From the NCBI GenBank assembly GCA_015179125.1, contig WHVA01000061.1:248001-312000 (forward strand): a stretch of 64,000 nucleotides of DNA, written 5' to 3'. The notes under the pieces are model-generated. The model did not search any database. It was not told the origin of the DNA and worked only from the letters and a program-made list of their open reading frames with translations. This document shows positions 55,772 through 64,000 of this stretch, piece after piece. Every line of letters starts with the position of its first letter. Positions within the stretch are counted from its first letter, which is position 1. The position numbers were made by a program, and so were the translations under genes. This stretch comes from Gautieria morchelliformis. Lineage: Eukaryota > Basidiomycota > Agaricomycetes > Gomphales > Gomphaceae.

Positions 55772-57955
55772 TCATGTGCTGAAGGCCGGGGTCCACTTTG
55801 GTCTGAATACGACTGTCTGGATCTTTTCCATCTTGTCTGGGTTTAGTCTGTAAGTATGCAGGACCTCGTGGAGCGGCGACCGGTGGCGCTGTACGTATCT
55901 TTTCGCTGCTTTCCTTACTTTTGCCGCAAGCGGGTGACCATCTGGTAGGCATGCCAGCCTCACTGCTGCCTTGTGTACCAGCTTGGACACCAGCATTGGG
56001 AAAGGCATGAGGTTGGCATGTGCTTCGAGCGTGTCTGTGGCCATTGTTCTGAGGGCCCCTGTAATGTCCAGTGCCGCTTGCCTTTGAATCCATGCTAGCT
56101 TATTTATCTTTCCCTTGGTCCCCTTGCCCCTTTTGCTTGCTGGTATAAGAAACACATCAGCAGCGTAAAGCAATTTTGGCACTGCCACAGTTAGATAGTA
56201 AGTTCTCATATGCTTAGCTGTAATTCCTTTGGTTGGCCTTGCCAACCTCCTGTATTGGTCGATGTATGCTTCCCCCTTCTTCAGTGCATAGTTTGTGTGT
56301 TCCTTAAATCTCAGCTCCTGGTCTATGATCACCCCCAGGAGCTTGTGCGTCGCTGTGGGTTCTATGACGTGCTCACCAATTTTTATTGACGGCCTGACCA
56401 CCGATCTGGTTTTGTTCGTCTTTGTGGGGTCGTTCTCTCTGCGTCTGGTGAGCCCCATTAGTGCGAACTTGTCCATTGCGAACTGGCACTCATGCCTCTC
56501 AGCCCAGCTGCATGCCCCATCATGTCTGACCATTATGTCTGTCAGCCTGCTGAAAGTTTCTCAAAAGTCGGCCCCTTCCGCTATGATGGTCCTGTCGTCC
56601 ACGAAGCCTATGCTGCCCTCCCCCTTTTTCCTCTGCACTATGTCCAGAAGGTCTCCGTTGTAAAACTGGTAGGCAATGGCAGACAGGGGGCACCCTTGGT
56701 CCATGCCGCGCCCTATCGGTCTGGTCGCAGAGGTGTGGTCATCGAAGCTAACCGTTGTGAGCCTATTTTGAACCTTTCTGCGTATCCAGTCGGTGTACTC
56801 GACCGGTACCCCTCGTCTGCGCATGTTGTGAGTGAGTCTGTCCAAGATAATGCTCGGAAAAGCCCCCTTGATGTCCAGATACAGCACTCCCATTACTTTC
56901 CCTCACCTCCACGCATCCTTCACTTCTGCTACTATGTAGTGTACCACATCCGTAGTCGTTCGCCCCAGTCTGCAGCCAAAATGGTTGTCAGGCAGTAAAC
57001 AGTGTTTCTCGGTCATCTTCACCAAATCCTCCGCCACACAGGCTGATAGCACCTTTCCTATCTTGTCTAATAGTGCTATTGGTCTGTACGCTCCCAGCAC
57101 TGTGTAATCAGCTTTTCCTGGCTTGCGGAGGACCCTCATGATCGAGTCTCTCCACTCTGCCGGGTAAGTCTTGAGTTCGAACGTGGCTCGGTAGAGGGGT
57201 CCTATATAGGGCAGGAGCACATCAATACACTGTTTTATGAGTATATTCAGGATACTGTTATCTCCTGGGGCTTTAAACGGGTTGAGCTTGTCTACGGCCC
57301 TGCATATCTGTGCATCGGATATCGGCTCATACTCAAAAGCTGGGGCTGGGTACTCGTAGTCTGGCGGGATGCTCTTGGTGTTGACACCCGGTTTTGGGAA
57401 GAACGTGTCGAATAGCAAGTCAGCTTTTTGGTTGTTGGTCTCTGTGACTGTTCGCGTCCCATTTGCTTGTACTATCGTTAGCGTTGGTATGCGTCCGTGC
57501 CCCCCGTCAGTTGTGTCCACTGAAGCGTATCTATGTGCTGTCCAGATTGTTCTCTGGTCTATGATATCGAGGATGTCCTTCCAATGGTCTTTCTTTGACT
57601 TCTCGATGGCCTCCGCATATTTGTTTCTTGCGACTCTGTACACCTCATGCACTGCATCCGCCGGGTCATTGCGTCGTGCATAAGCTCTCCTGCCCAGCCG
57701 CCTGGTGTCAGCTCTGGCACGCGTTAACTGCAGTGACCACCATCGCTTTACATAAGGTTATGGCTTGCTCTTTGGCACTAGCTCTTCCGTGGTGGCTGCT
57801 ATGGCGTCTGTTAGCGCTTGCAGGAGGCGGTGGAACTGTTGCAGGGTGGTCAGAGCTGGTTCACTGATCGTTTCCCCGAGCCTCGCTCCGAGTTGTTTGC
57901 TGTGCTCATTCCAGTCGACTTGTCTGTAGTTTGACTTGGGCGGCTGCATGCTCAC
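55772..57955 (-). pseudogene. LINE ORF2 reverse transcriptase
   Basis: Pieces in one direction: 57955-57758 (linker), 57652-56903 (VHEVYRVARNKYAEAIEKSK, ICRAVDKLNPFKAPGDNSIL, YRPIALLDKIGKVLSACVAE, FGCRLGRTTTDVVHYIVAEV), 56893-56561 (VLYLDIKGAFPSIILDRL with catalytic Asp, MDQGCPLSAIAYQFYNGDLL, IGFVDDRTIIAEGADF with F-V-D-D) and 56533-55772 (thumb, KLLGVIIDQELRFKEHTNYA, LDITGALRTMATDTLEAHAN). At least four stops separate the pieces, mostly in phase, so the gene is dead but little rearranged. Confidence 0.85.
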
Positions 57956-57968
57956 CCTGATGGTGACG

Positions 57969-60000
57969 TCAAGTGTAGTGTCGACCGGGAAGTGGTCGCT
58001 TTTGGGGGGTCGGTCTTCTGGTCTTACAACTGATTAAGCTCTCTATCAATGAGGAGGAAACAAATACATTATCTGTGCGGGTGTAATTTCCGGTCGCCAT
58101 TGCCTTAAGTGTGGGTGTGTCCTTTGGCAGAGCCATGTGCAGGTTGTGATCTGCGATCGCGTCCAACAGAACCTGTGCTTCGTCTAGGTTGGCTCTGGTA
58201 AACAGGTGCAAGTTCCACAGCTCGTCCCACATTGGATAGTGTCTATTGAAGTCACCTAACCATACCATACCTGTGTCATGACGCGTTTATTCCTCATACT
58301 CAGGTGCTCTGTCCTGCCATTTCTCACCCCATTTCCATGTTCGTTCCAATTGCCATTGTCATGTTCGGCAACCGATGTTTGCTGATTCGCGCCCATTACC
58401 ATCGCCACGCCGTTAAACGCACGACCAACGGCTTTGGACTGACTTGACAAGTCATCACTGGGTCTACCACCTCCTCTGCTCGACCCTCTCCCGATGGTGT
58501 TCGGATAGTTGGATTGTCATGGCCTGTGTATTTCCTGCACCTTGGTATCCCCATTTTCCCTTTCACTACTCCTCCTCAGTATTCGCTCGGCTTCGCCCTC
58601 CACCTCGACCTCTCCTCCCCTATGTCACCTCTGTTCACCCTTCCTTGCATTTCGCCGAACGGCTATTCGCTGCTCGCATCATTCGCCAGCAGGCACACCA
58701 TCAAAAACGATCAATACCATTCACCCGGCATGATGGTTCATCATTAACCCCATCGTCTTCTTAATCCAACCCCATTGGGTGATTCATATGGTCAAAGTGT
58801 GTTCGCAGGGCATCTCTTCCATAGGTCATGCAGAATCAACCCAGTAGACCAAGAGTCCGTGCAGGGTAGCATGTATGTGGGTCCCAAGACATGGTTTTGT
58901 CCATAAGTACCTTCGCCACCTTTACTCTCCGTCATTTCATGTTCCCCCTCTTCTCACATTCTATTGTATGTTTATTTCATCTATGCTGTATCATGACTGC
59001 GCACCCCTATCCAACCCTGACTTGTGACGGCCTCTTTCCTATTCGCTGATACCTTACGAGCATTTGATATAAGTAGTTTCCATTCGCATGTATATTCCCC
59101 AGTTCAATTATCATACGTCGTTCATCTTGTGCAGCTTTGACCTCACCGTGGTCACCATCTTAAGCCTTCTCTTGGAGATTCCCATCTTCAACTAGCAGAG
59201 GACTTAGGCGCCACTGGTGAGTTCTCATACTTCACCTTCGTTACCTTAGCCTTCGAACCATTTTTCTGTGCTGTTGGCGAAGGGCTCCAAAGGAGCACCT
59301 TCGCCAGCGAAGGGATTATCGAGACTTAGACAGCCCTTCGGTGAGACCTTGCACGTTACATCGTCAAGAGTCACGGGCTATTTCGCTACGACTGTAGATA
59401 GGGTGAGCCCCGGTTAGGCAAACCCTCTTACCTTGTGAACATTCATTGGTTCACCTATTCGCCAAACGGCATACTTATTCGCACAAGTTATTCGGGCATT
59501 CGCTGTGTTCACTAATACACGATATTAATGCCTGAAAACCAATCTTGACAACCTGCTGCCTCTTGTCCTTGCGTGCTTTCTTCCGCTGCGCTTCTCTGCA
59601 CGTACTCCTGCACAGCTCTTATGCTGTCCGAATGTGTGCAGTCAGCATAGATGTTTATGACCAGCACCTCACCCATATTTGTTTTGATTTTTATTGCTGT
59701 GACGTCCGGCGTCCCTATTTCTACCGCTCTCCATATGCCCGTTGCGATCTTCTTGCCTACCAGTATCATCAATCTCGTGCGCTTTTCTTTGTCTCGGAAG
59801 TGGGTCGCTGGGTATACCGAGTACCAGCTGGGAGTGGCGCTGGCATTGCCTAGGAAGTCAATATGCGGTTCTTGGATCGCGGGGATATCATAATGGTCTG
59901 GTGAGCACTTAGCTAGTATTTCCGACGTTGCTGTTAGCGATTTATTGACATTCTGTTGTCTGACCCTTAGTTTTGTGATGTGTCGGCTGTCCCCGGTCAT
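57969..60000 (-). pseudogene. LINE ORF2 endonuclease, split by a solo LTR
   Basis: 60000 to about 59551 encodes LRVRQQNVNKSLTATSEILA, IQEPHIDFLGNASATPSWYS and IYADCTHSDSIRAVQEYV; after the LTR 58273-57969 continues AGMVWLGDFNRHYPMWDELW, LHMALPKDTPTLKAMATGNY and TRTDNVFVSSSLIES. Removing 58274-59550 and one ACCTG copy joins the two in frame at QEAAGMVWLG, matching the LINE at 6520. The catalytic E and D-x-N residues are preserved. Confidence 0.85.
58274..59550 (+). mobile_element. Solo LTR, family 2 (copy 2)
   Basis: 1277 bp, TGTCATGACGCG to AATCTTGACA, flanked by ACCTG on both sides (58269-58273 and 59551-59555). It is the same family and orientation as 9068-10342, with similarity over the whole length including GGACTTAGGC and the terminal CACGATATTAA. 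A TATA-like word GATATAAGTAG is near 59067. It is the youngest layer of the copia nest. Confidence 0.92.
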
Positions 60001-60083
60001 CCTCGGTGCAGGTCAATGTCATCTGCGTTTCCGTCTCTCCCTTGTGTCCGCTCGCGGCTGCTCCCAATTCCATAATCATCTAG

Positions 60084-61777
60084 TCAGCTCTGTCTACCGC
60101 CTCCAGTTTCCCGCCTTTGCCACCCTGGGTCTCTGTGTCCCACATGGGGGTTTGCTCTTCTGCTGTCTCCCAGCATGCCTCCTCTGTGTTCCGACTGCCC
60201 TCTGTCCTGAGGGCCGTCCTCTCTAGGCTGTGAGACCTCTCGGCATTCCTGGTCCTCTTGCCATTCAACGCGAACTCTCGTCTCCTCTGCCTCCTCTCTC
60301 CTGCCCTCTCTGGTGCTGACCTTCTGGAGTATTTCGCCTGCATCTTCCACCCTCTCCGCCATTCCTTGCTGCTCCCACGTCCACGGGCTTTCATTCAGGA
60401 AGAACTTGTACGTGTGCTCAGGATCACTCCTCTCTGCCGCTATGCATGCCGCCCTGAAGACCGGGCACGTTCTGTCCCATGAGGCATGCCCGCGCACGTT
60501 GCAGTTCGCGCACTTGTACTTTTGTGGGTCACTCTCTTCACACTCTGCCATCCTATGCTCCATCCCGCAGGTACCGCATGTATCCTGACCGTTGCACTCT
60601 GCCGTTATGTGCCACGCATTATATCTCTGGCACTTCAAGCAGCGGCGTGGCTCTCTCTTCATTCTCCTGGCCCACGTCCTCTTGCCGGCAATGATCAGTC
60701 CATCCTTAATGCCTTGGTTCACGGCCTCAGTCGTGGCAAATTTTGCGATGATGTGAGCAGACTTTTGCCCCCGTGCCCGAGTGCATCGGGTGCATGTCCC
60801 AGCAGTACATATTCCACTATCACGGACAGAGCCCTGTCTTTTATTGTGGCTGTACTGCTGAACTTGCTGAGGAAGCTCTCCTTGTTTTGTTGGATCCACT
60901 TCGCTGCTTCTTCTGTGTCCAGGTCGAACACGATCCCTCCGTTGGCCAGCTTCTTGGCCCCGATTAAAACTATGTCGACCGAGTCGTGGTCCCCTTCTAG
61001 GTTGCCGACAGCCTCGTTCGCCTTAGCTACTAGCTCTCGCTCCGTTAGGTCGCCGAGTGTGCCCTGTTCCCCTTGTGGGTCTAAGTCTATCAGTATCTGC
61101 TTCACTCTTGCCTTTGCCTTCGCTAGGTTATTGGGATGTGATAGTGGTACATTACTCTTGAGCGCGGCCGCGTAGGACACATTTCCTTGTCCACTTCCTA
61201 CTTCCTGCTCCCTCAACCTGCCCATGATGTTCAAGTGCTCCACCAGGTTGCTTGCATCCCCTGCTGTCTCTTTCGCGATTTCTGTCGCGGCCTTTGCATC
61301 ATCTATCGCCGTCTCCACTTTGCTGAGGATCGCCTCGAGGCTCCGCTCAACATGCTGCCTCACCGCGGTCCCCACTGCCTGTGCCGCATCCTCTATCATG
61401 AGTATTGCCACCGCTCTGGCGCCTTCCTGTAGAGTCTTTCCACTTGCGTTGTGCGTTAATGAGAGCAGAGCGTAACTGAGTTGCTCCGTCGATATGGGGT
61501 CATATTTTGCGAGGTACCCGTATCTGTCTAGGTACTGTCTTGCTTGTTCTCTGGTTCTCACTGACGCATTTGGCTCTGCCAGTAGCTCAGCTCTAGTCTT
61601 ACTGCTGGGCTGCTGGGGGTTGCTTGCTCTTGTGCGGCCCTGTGACGTGGCCGGCACTTGGGGGTCGACGCTCGATGGCATTGACTTTTGGCTCACTTCT
61701 TTTTGTAGAAGCTGTGTGTAGTCGCTGACTGCAGTCAGCGATACACCAGTAAGGTGTGTATATGGTGTGTTTGGCAA
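60084..61777 (-). pseudogene. LINE ORF1 (gag-like, zinc knuckles), frameshifted
   Basis: The first frame, 61777-60719, has VRTREQARQYLDRYGYLAKY, a helical middle (VETAIDDAKAATEIAKETAG), VPLSHPNNLAKAKARVKQIL and GAKKLANGGIVFDLDTEEAA, and ends in the wrong frame after DALGH. The second, 60899-60084, resumes at RGQKSAHIIAKFATTEAVNQ and carries CLKCQRYNAWHITAECNGQD, CGTCGMEHRMAECEESD and CANCNVRGHASWDRTC, three knuckles. Compared with the copy at 4355, about 35 residues are missing at the junction (the RWIKPIHRR region), so a small deletion caused the frame change near 60780. Confidence 0.85.
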
Positions 61778-61840
61778 GAAAAAGGTGGGTTTTTGCGTTT
61801 GGGTGTTGTGGTAGGCGTGAGAAAGTTCCCCTTATATACT

Positions 61841-61994
61841 AAATATGATGTTCCTATATTACTAACCCTTCGAGCTGATGCTGTGCCGATGCCGTGCCAG
61901 TGCACCAGCATCCCGGAGTTGAGAGTGTTCTCGAACTTCCGGCTAAGTGCGTGCCGGCTCTGCCTCGGCCATATTATCGTCCCGATTACTAACA
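61841..61994 (-). repeat. Copia 5' LTR, right segment
   Basis: The continuation of the LTR that begins at 54487-54556; together about 224 bp and close to 48939-49165. It ends CGATTACTAACA followed by the TCTCT duplication. Confidence 0.9.
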
Positions 61995-61999
61995 TCTCT

Positions 62000-62144
62000 T
62001 AACCACGAAACTGAGAGGAAGCTGTGCCGGGGGATATCGGGCGGCAACAAAACGGCGAACATTGCAGAGGCCATCAAACTCGGGTCGGGCGACGAGCTTA
62101 CACTGGTTCCTCAACCGTTGGGTGCCAAGTCCCCGGCTGTGTAG
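62000..62144 (+). pseudogene. Short coding fragment at the copia target
   Basis: Removing the copia element and one TCTCT joins CSWDIAWMAVSL (about 48908-48938) to NHETERKLCRGISGGNKTAN, IAEAIKLGSGDELTLVPQPL and a stop at 62144 in one frame. An open frame crossing the insertion site with a well-placed stop suggests a fragment of an older gene. I do not recognise it; it could also be chance. Confidence 0.3.
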
Positions 62145-62862
62145 ACCGGAAAAAAAGGTGGTAATATATAAGGACGTATGCAATTATAAACACGGCGTCA
62201 GGAGGCCGCGGTAAGGATAGAAACAAACATAATCTCAGAATGATGACGAACGTGCAGATTAAAACCAAGAAGGACATAAGTAAGCATATCTAACATAAGC
62301 CATCATAATCCGTACCAGATACTGTAAATCCTGACCAGGGTGTGTCGACAGAACCCTCCCTCCTTTCAGTTGGAGTCGGGGATTGCTATATAAACGTATC
62401 TGGCCCTGAAATCCTATAAAGGATAAGTCCAGATGTCGTTGTCTCGGAATCATTTCGTCACTTGAGTTGCCGCGAGGGCATTCGGAGACAAAGGCCTCGA
62501 TAAGGATTGGCTGACGCGTAGGGAACAAGCACATACTGTATGGCAGATGATAGTTGCCAACGCTCCGACGGCATGGTGCTTTGAATAAAGGCACCTGCGA
62601 AGGTGAGTATATAACGGCGAAGAAAACGAGTTCTATCCTACCAGTCACTTGTGGATTCTGCTTTCTTGTGGCACAGAATGCCTCAGTATTTCGACCCATT
62701 CCTTCCTTCCTTCCCCGCCGTCGTCGATCGGAGGTCAGTTGTGCCGCTACACCTATTGAGCCACCGTGTCTATCGCATGCTTATATTACTGCCAGCTCAA
62801 GTGTGAATCACCATACGGACCATATGTGAGTCTCCTCAGCTTGTCCCTATTCCAAAGTCAAG
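62145..62862. other. No gene recognised
   Basis: Short frames on both strands only (for example minus 62699-62259). GC content is moderate and no repeats or element ends are visible. 62790-62862 may be the 5' untranslated part of the following pseudogene. Confidence 0.4.
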
Positions 62863-63661
62863 ATGGATCCGATCTTCTTGCGGCAACATAGGGTCCCGTG
62901 GGATACCATTGGCGGTTTTGACCCGTTGGCACACGCGCTCATCCTGGCAGCGCGATCGACCCATCCGCCGGGTTACAGGGTGTGTTTGCTGGTCAAGATG
63001 CCGTCCTCACAGTGGCAGTGCAGGGCAGCATGATCACCTCATGCATTGCGCCAGCATCCGTCCAGCCCCGCGAGATTTACGCGTCTGGTCCATTCCTCGT
63101 CTCCAACCCCTATGTGGACGTGGCGGCAGACGCGACATGAATGGACGCGTTCGACGCTCACCATGGCGAAGCGATCGGGTCCCCAAGTACGTCCAGCTTT
63201 CATATAGCCGTCCCTAAACTCACCATAAATCGACGAAAAGGTTACCCTAACCCGCACGATAACCTGGGCATTCGCCCTGTGCCCACGCAGTCGTCCTGGG
63301 ATACGTGGAGGACGTATGCATCGCATCCCCTCCAGAAACCGCAAAAGTACGCGTCGCTGACTTGTCGATAGCGCATACGCTGACGCCACGCTTTCCTAGT
63401 TTCTGGAGTCAACGCTCAAATGAACAGAATACTGCTTGCCAAAATCAGGCACAGCAGAGGTACCTCGTCGTGGCACAGCAACACGTTAGTATCCCCACTC
63501 AACCTATGACCTCTGCCAACAGTGCAACCGCTCAGAGCTCCCTGCCTGTCAACAGCACTGAATTCCATTACGAGAGGACGAGTGAAGCCAATAGTTACCT
63601 CCCGCTGTCGCAAGATTCTGTCCAACGGTATACTGAGCTTGCTGAAATCAACTGTGCGTAA
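62863..63661 (+). pseudogene. Unrecognised two-exon gene with two lesions
   Basis: The start MDPIFLRQHRVPWDTIGGFD at 62863 runs to HPPGYRV, where an extra GT (about 62980, in GTGTGT) shifts the frame; without it the reading continues FAGQDAVLTVAVQGSMITSC, ASGPFLVSNPYVDVAADAT. A TGA (63138-63140) then precedes MDAFDAHHGEAIGSP in the same frame. A GTACGT..GCAG intron (63187-63290) joins in phase to VLGYVEDVCIASPPETAKVR, VADLSIAHTLTPRFPSFW, and a Gln/Ser-rich tail ends at 63661. Family unknown. Consistent codon-phase across the intron supports a once-real gene. Confidence 0.5.
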
Positions 63662-64000
63662 CCTTTCTACTGTGCTTAGCGAGACACGGAGGGGACCTGA
63701 TATACCTTGTCTAGGGGCACCGTTGTCAAGCTACGGCAACGAAGCGACGGCCCATAGTCAGAACCAGACAGGCAGCAAGCATCCCCAAGTCGTAGTTGGG
63801 GTTCAGAACCAGTGAGTACATGTTGCCAGACATGCGAACAGCGTTTAACCGATGATTGGACAGATCCATCCCCAACTACCTACCAAACAACTATAGTCAC
63901 GATGATGGCCACGCATGTGATACCACATTCGTCCACCAACCATGACCGCTCGTCTGGAGCAGTTGGAGGGAAGCCCCGAGGCCGGTCAACGATCCCGCGC
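63662..64000. other. No gene recognised at the right edge
   Basis: One short frame (63522-63815) overlaps the tail of the preceding pseudogene without recognisable content. The window ends here; a gene continuing to the right cannot be judged. Confidence 0.35.

Larger units (their letters stand above)
54557..61829 (-). mobile_element. Full-length Tad1-like LINE in the copia 5' LTR
   Basis: The poly(A) tail is read as T at 54557-54570, and the 5' end is near 61827 with the same AACTTTCTCACG start as the LINE at 4234. The target duplication CCTTATATACT is perfect on both sides (54546-54556 and 61830-61840). Removing the LINE restores a continuous copia LTR. ORF1 is at 61777-60084, ORF2 from 60000 to 54767, itself interrupted by a solo LTR. 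The family has ORF1 zinc knuckles, APE endonuclease, RT and RNase H. Confidence 0.92.
48939..61994 (-). mobile_element. Ty1/copia element with both LTRs, nested insertions
   Basis: The 3' LTR (48939-49165) and the 5' LTR (54487-54556 plus 61841-61994, split by a LINE) share ends and sequence; read on the minus strand both begin TGTTAGTAAT and end CGTTCCACA. TCTCT flanks the whole element (48934-48938 and 61995-61999). Internal coding on the minus strand is gag, protease, integrase, RT, RNase H, the copia order. The outer duplication proves that the pieces, 13 kb apart, are one insertion. Stops and frameshifts occur in gag and RT. Confidence 0.92.

Noticed and set aside
1..64000. CRISPR arrays, rRNA or tRNA genes, bacterial promoters
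   Set aside because: No regularly spaced repeats, no rRNA-like conserved blocks and no cloverleaf with A and B boxes were seen. The coding content is fungal, so bacterial features are not expected.

Overview
This 64-kb window looks like a transposon-rich, gene-poor stretch of a filamentous fungus, most likely a mushroom-forming basidiomycete (Agaricomycetes). The main reasons are short GT..AG introns, fungal element types (chromodomain Ty3/gypsy, Tad1-like LINEs, Ty1/copia, hAT, and a Helitron whose protein has a DUF6570-like region and a Pif1 helicase), a fungal hybrid histidine-kinase fragment, and fragments of multicopy hypothetical families that I associate with mushroom genomes. I see no intact host gene, rRNA, tRNA or CRISPR. 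Nearly every coding region carries stops, frameshifts or insertions.

Layout. 1-921 holds nothing recognisable. 922-1232 is a small CACTG-ended MITE. 1361-4233 is an intron-containing hAT transposase pseudogene split by a solo LTR (2749-3411) and cut off by a Tad1-like LINE (about 4234-6840, 5' end present, RT part missing). 6890-7830 is a Cys-rich pseudogene. 7840-18053, on the minus strand, is a Ty3/gypsy chromovirus (gag, protease, RT, RNase H, integrase, chromodomain) followed by a third large ORF. Solo LTRs interrupt its gag (16169-16564) and its third ORF (9068-10342). 18054-20518 is unrecognised.

About 20519-36404, minus strand, is one decayed Helitron. It was split by a hAT element (21723-25438), a block of about 4.7 kb with a histidine-kinase fragment (about 26.2-30.85 kb), and a solo LTR (34702-35405). 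36.4-43 kb holds two copies of an unclassified 0.4-kb repeat and two halves of one multicopy hypothetical family lying in opposite orientation. 43080-48681 is another multicopy hypothetical gene, split by a 4-kb CACTG-ended element (43850-47843) that itself contains a copia relic and a solo LTR.

48939-61994 is a complete but broken Ty1/copia element (target duplication TCTCT) with three nested layers: its 5' LTR holds a LINE (54557-61829), that LINE's endonuclease holds a gypsy solo LTR (58274-59550), and its 3' untranslated part holds a TIR element. 62.0-64.0 kb has an unrecognised intron-containing pseudogene.

The useful property of the window is that many insertions have readable target-site duplications, and removing insert plus one duplication restores the host reading frame in eight places. 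This gives a relative insertion order from the sequence alone. The genes form no pathway: they are parasitic elements inserted into each other, with point lesions in several catalytic motifs (HUH Rep, Walker B, RT).
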